64,000 nt of DNA. It comes from an uncultured Alphaproteobacteria bacterium (GTDB lineage: Bacteria > Pseudomonadota > Alphaproteobacteria > Rs-D84). The notes beneath the pieces were generated by a model. It was not told the origin of the DNA. It saw only the letters and a program-made list of their open reading frames with translations, and ran no database searches. Shown here in pieces: positions 8,132 through 16,637 of this stretch (position 1 is the stretch's first letter; each line of letters opens with the position of its first letter). The position numbers and the translations under genes are program-made. Location of the stretch: assembly GCA_947367055.1 (NCBI GenBank), contig CANBCI010000002.1, positions 142,005-206,004 on the forward strand, in the 5' to 3' direction.

Positions 8132-10753
8132 TTATTTGGTTATCGCCTCCGGCAGTTGGTCCAATGTTGTTGTGGTGTTTTCTCCGTTTATTTCTTGGAC
8201 AATTACACACTTGCCGTTATTCAGTTTGCCACCAATCGGGCATACGCGGTTATCGGTTGACAACGTTTTTTGGATGCACCAATTTTTCGTATCATGTGTC
8301 GTTAGCCTTGTGTAATCAATGGTTCCATCCAGGCATTCGCCGTCATTCATTTCCTTTAGTGTCGGTAATGCCGCGACGCACTTGGCGCTGGTGCCGTTTT
8401 TACTGCGGCGGCCGCCGTTTTCCCAGCACAGGCATGCACCCCATGACTTTGTATCCACGCCCAAGGAATAATCGCGTGGGCACATGTTTTCACCGTTGAG
8501 AATTCCATAGTATTTTGTTAAATCTATTGGATCCAAATATTCGTTTGATTCTTGTTTATCAAAGCTGAACAAGCATAAGTCATCTGATTGATATACAAAA
8601 TCTTTTATATTTTGCATTTCCACAAAACGACCCTGCAGATTTACGCATTGTACTGTCAGTGCGTCGATAATCTGATTATATACTTCGGTTGCGGCGCCAC
8701 GGGAACGCAACAATCTGTGTCGCAATTGGATGCCTTGCGCTATGTTGCTGTTATCATCTGAATTTAGCAAACCGTACCGCTCTTGGTCACCTGCGTCGTC
8801 ATACTTATATACTGTTGTATTGTCAATCAGTTCAAATGTTGTATTCATTTTATCAAATCCGCCGAAGGCCTGTTTTATTATTTCTTCATCGTTGCAGGCG
8901 TCAATTTGCGTTAATTGTTTCGCGCATTGGGATACATATTCTTTGGTCTTGCCATTGTTGCTGTATTTATATAGCGTGAACCAATCGGCTGCCTGACCGT
9001 CGTTGAACAATCCGCTATACGGGTAATAGAAATTCTGATACCCGGTGCCGCCGAATTTATCAAAGCATTGTTTTGCAACCGCGTAACATGCGGCGACGGT
9101 ATCCGTAGTTTGGCGATTTTTTATATAGTCCGCGATAATATTTCCGTCAAACATATTGTCGCATGATTCAACATAATCCTTGCACATCTGGGATTCAAGG
9201 GCAATCTTGTCTGGTTGCAGCACGATTCCGTTGTCGCCGGTTAATTCTTTCATTGCGGCCGTTAATGCCGTATCACCGTTCATATAGCACATTGACACGA
9301 AATCAAAACAGCCCTGTTTTATTTCCGACACTTTTGCTTTCTGGGCGTAAAATATATCAAGCATGGCCCGGTCCAGGTATTCGGCCCATACTATATCCGC
9401 CTGCTCTGTGCACTTGTCCAATGCGGGCTGGGCGAATTTCTTGACACGATTTTCAAAGTTTTGCACGAATATGCGATTGCTGGGGTTTTGTGACAATTTC
9501 TGATCTGCGGCGTCAACTCCGGTGGCAAACTTTAGCAGATTTTCCAATTCATAGAACTTTACAACGCCCGCAATCGGTGCGCCGGTGTCCACATCTATGT
9601 ATTGCCCGTTATCCAGGCATTTATGATATCCGGCCCCGCATACTTCTTCGCTTAAAATGGCACTTTCAACATTATTTATACATTGCGCGATATTATCGGA
9701 ATTGTGTTTCTGGCGGTTTTCCACGCGCGCCAAGTCCAACATTGCACTGCCTTCGCGTATGGCGGATTTCATTTGCTTTTGCTTTTCCGTCAATGCGGTT
9801 TGAACCGTGTTGCAATCCTGTTCTATCGCCATTAGGTACGCCGTCACCGCGCGTTGCAGTGACGCGTCGTTACAGTCCGACTTTACGGCGTCGCGGCACT
9901 GCGGATATACGGCGGTGTACAGGCTTTGCCCGTTGTATGTTGCAAGCGTCTGGCCCGAATCCGCCGCGCCAAACATGTTTGCGGTATCAAATGAAATGTT
10001 TATGCTGTTCAGATCAGAAAATTTTCCGCCCACCGATGTGTCGCCGCCGCGGATAGAGTTCATAATCGCCTGCAACAATGCCTTGGATGTTGATGTGTCG
10101 GACGTCAGGGCATTTTCCCCCTCCGACGCGGTGCGCATTGCGGCGGCCTGGGCGGCGGTCATTCCGACTACATCCAGATTTTCGGTAAATATGGTTAACT
10201 GTTCGCCGGCCTGCTGTATCGCCTCGCGCGTTTTGGCCAGTTCCAACACACGGTCGTTACATGAGCACCGGCGATAGTCGTCGCTTTTTAATTGGCAAAA
10301 TTGATCCATGCATGCAAAGTATGCGCTTTTGCATTGTTCATATTCCGCACCGGTGCGTGTTTGCGTGGTTGCCGTTGCGTTTGTGTTCGTGGCGGCCCGG
10401 GCGGAAACGGCCGGCGTTGCGGTCCGTTTTGTTGTTGCGGTTGCTGCGCGCGCGGTGCGCGCCGCTGTGGATGATTGTGATGCGGTGCGTGCCACTGTGG
10501 ACGGAATGGTGCCGCGTGATGTTGCCGCGGTTCGCGAAACGGTTGTTTGCGCCGCGCCGCGTTGCGTGACATTTTGCGTGTTTGGAACCAGTGCCGTCCG
10601 TGCGGCGCGTTCTGTTTTTACGGTTGTTGATATGCGTTGTTGTGACGTGGCGGCCGAATTTTGACGTGTAACAGTGTTGCCGTCGCGTACGGCGGCATTC
10701 GCCCCGCCCATGCAGAGGCTGAAAATCAAGGCAAAATTCAGAATCTTCTTCAT
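8132..10753 (-). CDS. Large exported Cys-rich protein of unknown function
   Basis: This 873-residue protein starts with a signal peptide (KKILNFALIFSLCMGG, cleavage likely after ANA at residue 20). Residues about 20-135 are low-complexity Thr/Ala/Arg, then a Cys-rich body of roughly 700 residues (CKSAYFACMDQFCQ, CSCNDRVLELAKTRE, CLCWENGG and others). I recognise no known domain. It is probably periplasmic or surface-exposed with disulfides. ATG 10753 is chosen because the signal peptide begins there and a TTGCCC-N18-TAATAT promoter ends about 10 bases upstream, which would make the mRNA nearly leaderless. It is a single-gene unit. Confidence 0.85.
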   Translation of the reverse strand: MKKILNFALIFSLCMGGANAAVRDGNTVTRQNSAATSQQRISTTVKTERAARTALVPNTQNVTQRGAAQTTVSRTAATSRGTIPSTVARTASQSSTAARTARAATATTKRTATPAVSARAATNTNATATTQTRTGAEYEQCKSAYFACMDQFCQLKSDDYRRCSCNDRVLELAKTREAIQQAGEQLTIFTENLDVVGMTAAQAAAMRTASEGENALTSDTSTSKALLQAIMNSIRGGDTSVGGKFSDLNSINISFDTANMFGAADSGQTLATYNGQSLYTAVYPQCRDAVKSDCNDASLQRAVTAYLMAIEQDCNTVQTALTEKQKQMKSAIREGSAMLDLARVENRQKHNSDNIAQCINNVESAILSEEVCGAGYHKCLDNGQYIDVDTGAPIAGVVKFYELENLLKFATGVDAADQKLSQNPSNRIFVQNFENRVKKFAQPALDKCTEQADIVWAEYLDRAMLDIFYAQKAKVSEIKQGCFDFVSMCYMNGDTALTAAMKELTGDNGIVLQPDKIALESQMCKDYVESCDNMFDGNIIADYIKNRQTTDTVAACYAVAKQCFDKFGGTGYQNFYYPYSGLFNDGQAADWFTLYKYSNNGKTKEYVSQCAKQLTQIDACNDEEIIKQAFGGFDKMNTTFELIDNTTVYKYDDAGDQERYGLLNSDDNSNIAQGIQLRHRLLRSRGAATEVYNQIIDALTVQCVNLQGRFVEMQNIKDFVYQSDDLCLFSFDKQESNEYLDPIDLTKYYGILNGENMCPRDYSLGVDTKSWGACLCWENGGRRSKNGTSAKCVAALPTLKEMNDGECLDGTIDYTRLTTHDTKNWCIQKTLSTDNRVCPIGGKLNNGKCVIVQEINGENTTTTLDQLPEAITK

Positions 10754-10763
10754 CTCTGATAAA

Positions 10764-10793
10764 ATATTAGCAAAATTGCGAATTTTAGGGCAA
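10764..10793 (-). promoter_or_regulatory. Promoter of the large exported-protein gene
   Basis: On the minus strand TTGCCC (10793-10788) and TAATAT (10769-10764) are 18 bases apart. The predicted +1 lies about 4 bases before ATG 10753. Confidence 0.5.
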
Positions 10794-10919
10794 GCGAAAT
10801 CTAAACATTGCATCATATAAAACGATTATAAGGAGTGATGCCGCCCACGGCGAAAAAGCGCGGATTGCGTGTCATGGTAATGCGTTAATGGAAAAATGAT
10901 ACCGGCATAATTTTTCTTG

Positions 10920-10948
10920 TTGCAAACGTAAAATAATTGCGTTATTAT
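10920..10948 (+). promoter_or_regulatory. Promoter of the tRNA cluster
   Basis: TTGCAA (10920) and TATTAT (10943) are 17 bases apart, 21 bases before the first tRNA. Confidence 0.55.
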
Positions 10949-10968
10949 TCACATTGCTTTGACGCCGT

Positions 10969-11055
10969 GCGGATATGGCGGAATTGGTAGACGCGCTAGT
11001 TTCAGGTACTAGTGGTAGCAATACCTTGGAAGTTCGAGTCTTCTTATCCGCACCA
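10969..11055 (+). tRNA. tRNA-Leu (anticodon CAG)
   Basis: The acceptor GCGGATA pairs with TATCCGC, with encoded CCA. The anticodon loop TTCAGGT carries CAG, the variable arm is long, and the T-arm is GTTCGAGTC. Total 87 bases, as for a class II tRNA. Confidence 0.96.
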
Positions 11056-11062
11056 TAGTTTT

Positions 11063-11138
11063 GGGGTTGTAGCTCAGTTGATAGAGCGCTACGTTCGCAT
11101 CGTAGAGGTCGTGGGTTTGAGTCCCATCAGCTCCACCA
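11063..11138 (+). tRNA. tRNA-Ala (anticodon CGC)
   Basis: The acceptor GGGGTTG pairs with CAGCTCC including wobbles, with encoded CCA. The anticodon stem CTACG/CGTAG encloses TTCGCAT with anticodon CGC. Total 76 bases. Confidence 0.94.
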
Positions 11139-11147
11139 AGATAAATA

Positions 11148-11172
11148 AAGCCGGCATTAGCCGGTTTTTTTT
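11148..11172 (+). terminator. Terminator after tRNA-Ala
   Basis: CCGGC-ATTA-GCCGG hairpin flanked by A and followed by eight T. Confidence 0.85.
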
Positions 11173-11249
11173 AATTGTTTTTCATAATTTTTTCGCTTGA
11201 AACCTGTGCACCTTGCTGATAAGATTTATTCCGCACACAGAGGGCCGTC

Positions 11250-11336
11250 GGGGATATGGCGGAATGGTAGACGCTGAGGACTTAAAATCCTTTGGTTATT
11301 GCAACCGTGTGGGTTCGAGTCCCACTATCCCCACCA
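11250..11336 (+). tRNA. tRNA-Leu (anticodon TAA)
   Basis: The acceptor GGGGATA pairs with TATCCCC, with encoded CCA. The anticodon loop CTTAAAA carries TAA and a long variable arm is present. Total 87 bases. Confidence 0.96.
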
Positions 11337-11360
11337 GAGAGAATAAACGTGCGTAGTTTT

Positions 11361-11437
11361 GGATGTGTAGCTCAGTTGGTTAGAGCGCTTCGTTCACATC
11401 GAAGAGGTCGTTGGTTCGAGTCCAATCACATCCACCA
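11361..11437 (+). tRNA. tRNA-Val (anticodon CAC)
   Basis: The acceptor GGATGTG pairs with CACATCC, with encoded CCA. The anticodon stem CTTCG/CGAAG encloses TTCACAT with anticodon CAC. Total 77 bases. Confidence 0.96.
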
Positions 11438-11465
11438 CGAAATTGTTCTGTTAATGGGGGTTATT

Positions 11466-11834
11466 ATGGAAAGTGTGTTATCCGACAAAGATAAAGAATT
11501 GATACGCGATTATGTGCAATGCACAAAAAAGAATGTGCGTGATTTTTCACAGTTTTATAATGATGAATACTTGGCGCGTGCTAAAAAATTTTTTAAAAGA
11601 ATGGATCAGTTTAAATTCGGATTAAAAATCGCCGCGTTTGGCGGTATGTGCGCACTGATATCGTTTTATTATGTGCAATGCGAACGCGCCATTGAATCTG
11701 ATGCGGCATATTCCGCCAAAAAGCGCGAGATTGAACTAATTGAAAAGAATTTGGACAAGCAGAGAGCACAGTTGCGGCATATGCGCGATTCCCTGGCGAA
11801 TGTGTATCGCAATGAAATGTCAAAAATGAAATAA
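11466..11834 (+). CDS. Small membrane protein with C-terminal coiled coil
   Basis: A 122-residue protein of unknown function. One membrane segment lies near residues 52-70 (GLKIAAFGGMCALISFYYV), after a charged N-terminal half. A charged helix from about residue 75 to the end (KKREIELIEKNLDKQRAQL) looks like a coiled coil. A TGGGGG tract precedes ATG 11466, 28 bases after tRNA-Val. The gene may be read from the tRNA promoter. A terminator follows. Confidence 0.75.
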   Translation: MESVLSDKDKELIRDYVQCTKKNVRDFSQFYNDEYLARAKKFFKRMDQFKFGLKIAAFGGMCALISFYYVQCERAIESDAAYSAKKREIELIEKNLDKQRAQLRHMRDSLANVYRNEMSKMK

Positions 11835-11855
11835 AACAAAAAAATTCAAATAAGA

Positions 11856-11883
11856 AACCCGCCAAGATGGCGGGTGCTTTTTA
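11856..11883 (+). terminator. Terminator, shared with converging gene
   Basis: ACCCGCC-AAGAT-GGCGGGT hairpin followed by GCTTTTTATT. Confidence 0.8.
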
Positions 11884-12201
11884 TTATCTTAAACCCTTGG
11901 CACGGCAGCATGCGGATGCGGCGGCCTTCCAGTCGGAATATTTTGCGGACGGATTGCGCAAATCCTGCCATGGTTGCCAGCCGTTGCATTTCTTGTTTGT
12001 GCCGGTGCCCGTGCATTTTACGTATCTGCGCAACGAACAGGTCTGGCTTGAAACCTTGCCCGTGTCGGTGGTGCATTTTACAACGACGTTTTGATTCTTG
12101 GCGTCGTTTCGCCCCAATTCCTTGGACGACAGCAACTGATATGCGGATGCGCCGCCAGCCGACGTAATTCCAATTAAAATCGCGAACAGTATTTTTTTCA
12201 T
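11884..12201 (-). CDS. Small exported Cys-containing protein
   Basis: A 105-residue protein with a signal peptide (KKILFAILIGITSAGG, cleavage likely after ASA at residue 20). The mature part is basic and has five or six cysteines (KCTTD, QTCS, KCTG, KKCNG, CCRAKGLR at the end). No known domain is recognised. AAGGGGGCG precedes the ATG. It has its own promoter and is a single-gene unit, probably periplasmic or secreted. Confidence 0.8.
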   Translation of the reverse strand: MKKILFAILIGITSAGGASAYQLLSSKELGRNDAKNQNVVVKCTTDTGKVSSQTCSLRRYVKCTGTGTNKKCNGWQPWQDLRNPSAKYSDWKAAASACCRAKGLR

Positions 12202-12232
12202 AACGCGCCCCCTTGGTATGATTTATATATAA

Positions 12233-12261
12233 AGTATAGAAAAATCCGCCGGCAAATACAA
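12233..12261 (-). promoter_or_regulatory. Promoter of the small exported protein
   Basis: On the minus strand TTGTAT (12261-12256) and TATACT (12238-12233) are 17 bases apart. Confidence 0.55.
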
Positions 12262-12278
12262 TAGGGAAAATTGTATAA

Positions 12279-13958
12279 TTATTCCGTCGTGCCCACCCGC
12301 CATGGCTGGTCGTTCATAATCAGGTAATATAGCGCCGCATCCGTTGCGCCGGGGTCGCGGATAACGGGGCGAACCACGAATATGTCTATGTTGCACGGGT
12401 AATCGTTTTCTGCATCCTGTAATTCGGTCAGGTCCTGATAAAATTTGGCGGCCGTATCCATCGCCCGCAGGTATGCCGCATCATCATCCGCCGGATCGGT
12501 GGAGTTTCCAATCCATAAAAACCACATTCCATGGTTGACGACGTTTTCTTGGCCCTGTAAATCGTCTGCCGACAGCAATAATAATGGTGCAAATTCAATG
12601 CCGCTGGTAAAATCGCCGGTGCTTGTTTCCGTCCAGTCGTACATGTTTCCTAAAAATTGTATGCCGCCGTATATCAGGCCGCCGGCCTCTTCCATTTTTG
12701 CAATTTTGCCGGCGTTGCGCAGTGTCGCCTGAAACAACCAGTCGCGGATTCGTCCGGACTGCATCCCGCTGCGTGCGATTTTTGCCCCGCGGTTTAACAT
12801 TTTGTTCCCGTTGTTCGCCGCCTTGAATGCGCGAAAGCCACGTGTTACGATATTCCCGCGCTGGACCAGTCTGATTCCGTTTAACGCATGGCGGTATTTG
12901 TTTATTTCGCTAAAGCTTTCGGTTGCGCGCTTGTAATTGCGGACATTTTCATCTGCGCGTTCCAGTTCGCGCACCTTTGCGGACAGGTTTTTCACCTCTT
13001 CGGACTTGCGCGCGTATTGGGCGGCGTCCCGCGCCTGGTCCATTTTCTTTAATTCATTTGCGGCGCGTGTGTATGATTGCGATGCGCGTACATAGTCGCG
13101 CACGGTGTCCATGCGGCTCAAGGTGCGAATCTGGGTCGTCAAATTTTTTAATGTTCGTGCAGCGCGTGCGGATTTTGTCGCCCCCAGAACAGCGGCGCCG
13201 CCACCCATTGTTGCAACGGTTATTGCAACGTCGGCGGCAATTTCCGCATATGAAATCCACTGCAGATTTACGTCACCGGCGACATAGTAATCGTTTGTGT
13301 CGTCCGGAATATCAACCATGTTATGAACCGCCCGGTTCAGCATTGTATTGTCGCGCGTCAATGCGCTGTCACCGGTGCAGTTCCGGTTTTTGGGGAACAA
13401 TGCGTCTATATTATTTCGTATGTAGTCCAATGAAATAGTATGGTTTTTCCCCGGTCCTATAAAATTGTCAAGGGCCCCGCTCTGCACCACCATAATGGCA
13501 TACCAGGCCGGGTCTGTATTTGACCATTCGGCGTCATCGTTTGCACCGCCAATGCGCGGACTGGTGGGTAATGCGCCAACTGTGCGCTTTTGCGCCAGGT
13601 TTATCCGTTGTTTGAAAATCTTTGGCTGGGTTTCATAGCTGATGCTGATTTCACGCCCGCCGGGAAAATTATATTTTATGGGTAAAATTTTAATGGGTGT
13701 ATCGTCGTCTGCCGCGGCGATTTCCGGACAGGCCAATACTGTCCGTAACGTGTCTGGGGCGGAAAAAGTTTTATAAATCCATTCACGGACATCAGTTTCA
13801 GACGCATCTTCGGTAATTGCGTCGGAATTCTGGTGCAATGCGTTCGCAAATACGCCCGTTGCGCATTGGGTATTATCAAATTGCGGCACATTATCCAGCG
13901 CGTTGCAGGTTACTGCAAATAAAATGCAAACAAAGGCAAATGCAAATTTTCCGTACAT
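12279..13958 (-). CDS. Exported protein of unknown function, third exported protein of the operon
   Basis: A 559-residue protein with a signal peptide (YGKFAFAFVCILFAVTCNA). A hydrophobic Gly/Ala stretch lies near residues 240-260 (ADVAITVATMGGGAAVLG), followed by a basic helical or coiled-coil region of about 150 residues, and a C-terminal globular part. I do not recognise the family. ATG 13958 overlaps the preceding stop by one base (TGATG), so translation is coupled. It is the last gene of the operon starting with the prepilin peptidase, suggesting a shared envelope role, which is inference from order only. Confidence 0.8.
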   Translation of the reverse strand: MYGKFAFAFVCILFAVTCNALDNVPQFDNTQCATGVFANALHQNSDAITEDASETDVREWIYKTFSAPDTLRTVLACPEIAAADDDTPIKILPIKYNFPGGREISISYETQPKIFKQRINLAQKRTVGALPTSPRIGGANDDAEWSNTDPAWYAIMVVQSGALDNFIGPGKNHTISLDYIRNNIDALFPKNRNCTGDSALTRDNTMLNRAVHNMVDIPDDTNDYYVAGDVNLQWISYAEIAADVAITVATMGGGAAVLGATKSARAARTLKNLTTQIRTLSRMDTVRDYVRASQSYTRAANELKKMDQARDAAQYARKSEEVKNLSAKVRELERADENVRNYKRATESFSEINKYRHALNGIRLVQRGNIVTRGFRAFKAANNGNKMLNRGAKIARSGMQSGRIRDWLFQATLRNAGKIAKMEEAGGLIYGGIQFLGNMYDWTETSTGDFTSGIEFAPLLLLSADDLQGQENVVNHGMWFLWIGNSTDPADDDAAYLRAMDTAAKFYQDLTELQDAENDYPCNIDIFVVRPVIRDPGATDAALYYLIMNDQPWRVGTTE

Positions 13959-15163
13959 CACATCATATCCCCGCATTGGGATATTATATTGTTTCGTTCG
14001 GTTTCAATTTTGTATATCAGAACAGCATACGGGTCGTTAGCGTTTATAATCTGTCCGTCCGGGGTAGTTATTGATGATGTTGTTGTTGGTTCCCAACGCC
14101 AGCATATGTTGTCGGGGTCCGGGATATATTGAACAATTGAATTTTCCGGTGGCGGCGTGACGCCGGCGCAATATCTGACCACGCATTCCGGTTCCCATGC
14201 ATCGTCCAGCCACAGGCCGTCCCACCATGACGCGGGTTTTTCGTTTCCGCCCTGTCGGCATTGACGAACCATTGGCGCAATTTTTTCAGGGGTGCTGCTG
14301 TCGGTTCCACAGAACATATATCCGCCGATTTCAACATTTCGTTGCCCGCCGTTAAATAATGTATTGCAACATGTAAACAGTCCCGTCACCGGATCGTGCA
14401 GACAGTCCGTTTCGGAAAATAATTGTGATCCGCTGGCCAGGCCGCCTATAATCGCGCCGGCCGCCGCGCCAATTGCCGGACCAATTACCGGAACAACGTT
14501 TCCAATGGCGGCCCCCGTCATTGCGCCGCCGCCGACACCTGATGCAACATCCCAGCCGGAATGTTCGGTGTTGCCCGATGTTGCATCATATACCATTGCC
14601 GCCCCGCCGACCGCGCCAAGTACGGTGCCGGCCTTGCTCATGGTGGACATGCCCTTCCATTTTGTGGCGGTTTGGCTCGCCACATTGCGCAGTCCGGATG
14701 TTCCGCCGGCTGCGGCGGTTGCACCTGATGTTGCGGCACCTGCTGCCGCTGCGTTTGCGCCAGTTGTTGCGGCGGTTGATGTGCCCGTTGTGGCCGCCGC
14801 CGCGGGTGTGGCCGGTGTCGTTGGTACTGTCGCCGTGGCACTTGGCACGCTGTTGGCTTGGGCGAGTGTTGACGTACTGGTAAATCTATTTGCGGCACTC
14901 TGTGTAGAGGTTACCGTGCTGGTAAATAAATTGTTTGCCGTGGTTGGTGCTGTGGCAACCGGATTATTCCCCATGGCGGCATTTAATTGGTTTTTGTATT
15001 CGGGGGTTAACTTTATATATTTCCCGGTGTTTCCGTCAACAAATGCGCGATCTGAAATTCTTTGTGCTGGCGCAACGCCGATATCGTCGCTGGTCAAGGC
15101 GCGTGCCGCAGTGCACATAATCGAACAGCAGGCAAATAAAATGCTAAAACGATATATTTTCAT
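13958..15163 (-). CDS. Exported Ala/Thr/Gly-rich protein with glycine-zipper region
   Basis: A 401-residue protein with a signal peptide (KIYRFSILFACCSIM... ARA). Residues about 65-170 are low-complexity Ala/Thr/Ser, then glycine-zipper-like membrane-prone stretches (GAVGGAAMVYDATSG, GAIIGGLASG), then a Cys-containing C-terminal domain. Function unknown. ATG 15163 is chosen because the signal peptide begins there, 8 bases after the upstream stop. It may associate with a membrane through the Gly-rich helices. Confidence 0.8.
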   Translation of the reverse strand: MKIYRFSILFACCSIMCTAARALTSDDIGVAPAQRISDRAFVDGNTGKYIKLTPEYKNQLNAAMGNNPVATAPTTANNLFTSTVTSTQSAANRFTSTSTLAQANSVPSATATVPTTPATPAAAATTGTSTAATTGANAAAAGAATSGATAAAGGTSGLRNVASQTATKWKGMSTMSKAGTVLGAVGGAAMVYDATSGNTEHSGWDVASGVGGGAMTGAAIGNVVPVIGPAIGAAAGAIIGGLASGSQLFSETDCLHDPVTGLFTCCNTLFNGGQRNVEIGGYMFCGTDSSTPEKIAPMVRQCRQGGNEKPASWWDGLWLDDAWEPECVVRYCAGVTPPPENSIVQYIPDPDNICWRWEPTTTSSITTPDGQIINANDPYAVLIYKIETERNNIISQCGDMM

Positions 15164-15171
15164 TTGATTGC

Positions 15172-16062
15172 CTAATATGTCCCCTGTAATTTGCAGTTTG
15201 CAATCGGTGTACCCGCCGTGCGGCATTTTTTCAATGTCGCCAAATCCGCCGTTAGCATGGCCAACCGTTCGCGCTGTGACGCGCAATATGAATTTTGCGT
15301 GCGTTCACGCCGCGCCAAATAATCCTCGTAACTTTCGATGTTTCCGAGTGGGACGTATGCCTTGGCATCTTTGTAGGGTTCAAAGCCCGCGCGTTCATTT
15401 TCCATGCGTTCGGTAAATGACAAATCCGAATACGTGCTTGGAAAATCGGCGCGAACCAATTTTTCCGTACCCGCGCCGTTTTGTGATTGCAACTGTTTTA
15501 GTTCCTCTTCGCGTCCCTTCATTTCCAGCAACCAAGATTCACCGTTCCATGTAGGCGCTTTGGGTGCATACGGATTTTGAATTTTGAAATCCGTTTCATT
15601 TAACGACGGGTTTGGTGTTGTCGCCGTCGGGAACGCCGTCGCGGTTCCAGTTGGCGCCGCATTTGAATAATTCTTTACATAATCGTTAAATGCCTCGTCA
15701 ATAAAGCCGGCGCAGGCCGTTGCAAAATTATGCCCCGGCAGGCGTGACAATTGCAACATTATGGACGGGCGAATATCCGACAATGTGACGCCGACACATT
15801 TGTTGCGTGTCGCGCATTCCGATGCAACCAATGCGGAAACCGTCCGCTGGCAATCACCGGTGTTCAAATCTGCGCCCTGGACATAGACTGGTTGCGGCAT
15901 ACGCTGATTATACGGCCCGTTTGGGTTCCAGAACGGGTTTGATGAATAATTTTGGACATTTTGAATCTGGCCGTATTTGGAAAACGGCGTGCCGGCCGCG
16001 GGTGCCGTTGCCGGAATGGCGGCCGCCGCAATTAAAACGGCTGAAAAAATAATATTTTTCAT
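15172..16062 (-). CDS. Exported protein of unknown function
   Basis: A 296-residue protein with a signal peptide (KNIIFSAVLIAAAAIPATAPAAG). The mature protein has conserved-looking cysteines (DCQRTV, ECATRNKCVG, ATACAG near residues 70-120, and two or three near the C-terminus) and a Pro/Thr linker. I do not recognise the family. ATG 16062 is preferred to the TTG six bases earlier. It follows the prepilin peptidase gene by 27 bases in the same operon. Confidence 0.8.
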   Translation of the reverse strand: MKNIIFSAVLIAAAAIPATAPAAGTPFSKYGQIQNVQNYSSNPFWNPNGPYNQRMPQPVYVQGADLNTGDCQRTVSALVASECATRNKCVGVTLSDIRPSIMLQLSRLPGHNFATACAGFIDEAFNDYVKNYSNAAPTGTATAFPTATTPNPSLNETDFKIQNPYAPKAPTWNGESWLLEMKGREEELKQLQSQNGAGTEKLVRADFPSTYSDLSFTERMENERAGFEPYKDAKAYVPLGNIESYEDYLARRERTQNSYCASQRERLAMLTADLATLKKCRTAGTPIANCKLQGTY

Positions 16063-16089
16063 TCTCAATCTATGCCCCTGTGATTGTTA

Positions 16090-16563
16090 TTATAGCAAAA
16101 ATAGCATTCCAATCAAAGATAAAATTCCACCGCATATAAAGAATGGCGCGAACGGAATATATTTTTGTTTGTTTGTAATTCCCCAAATCATGCCCGTCAC
16201 ACATGCCACCACCAGCGCCGCCGCCATCCCCGTCGGCCCCAGCCATACGCCGCCCGTTGCAATCAGCTTTATATCCCCCAGGCCGATTGGCACCGGGGCG
16301 TCCGCATTGCGGCGCCGCATGCGCCGGTCAAACAAAAATCCGATTGCCGCCGATAATGCGTACCCGGTTGCGGCGCCGATTGCGGCCGTGCGCGCGCCGG
16401 TGGGCCACATTGGCATCCATGCAGCAAATATCATTCCAATCAGCAACAGCGGCCACAAATACGCGTCCGGAATTATACGGCGGCGAAAATCCGCCACGCA
16501 AATGCGCCATGCGCACCATATCGCCGTAGCGGCCAGTATTATAACACATATATTATAAATCAT
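16090..16563 (-). CDS. A24 family prepilin peptidase (PilD/TadV-like)
   Basis: A 157-residue polytopic membrane aspartyl protease that would cleave leader peptides of type IV pilin-like proteins at the inner membrane. Both catalytic aspartates are visible: the first in the DFRRRIIPDA region near residue 25, the second in GLGDIK (GxGD motif) near residue 97. It is the short form without the N-methylase domain, as in TadV/CpaA. GGGGGA precedes ATG 16563. No pilin or secretion ATPase is in the window, so its substrates are unknown; the three exported proteins downstream are candidates for associated parts. Confidence 0.85.
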   Translation of the reverse strand: MIYNICVIILAATAIWCAWRICVADFRRRIIPDAYLWPLLLIGMIFAAWMPMWPTGARTAAIGAATGYALSAAIGFLFDRRMRRRNADAPVPIGLGDIKLIATGGVWLGPTGMAAALVVACVTGMIWGITNKQKYIPFAPFFICGGILSLIGMLFLL

Positions 16564-16573
16564 GTTTTCCCCC

Positions 16574-16603
16574 TTGCCTTTCGAATCGGAACTGTGCTAC
16601 AAT
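16574..16603 (+). promoter_or_regulatory. gcrA promoter containing a GANTC site
   Basis: TTGCCT (16574) and TACAAT (16598) are 18 bases apart. GAATC at 16583..16587 falls within the spacer and fits the CcrM methylation site GANTC. Confidence 0.5.
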
Positions 16604-16637
16604 TACATATCATAATGTATAACAGGGGTTTTGTAAA

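Noticed and set aside
14292-15167. 291-codon plus-strand ORF rich in Ala, Pro and Val
   Set aside because: It is antisense to a low-complexity Ala/Thr/Gly exported-protein gene that has a signal peptide and operon context; the open frame is a composition effect.
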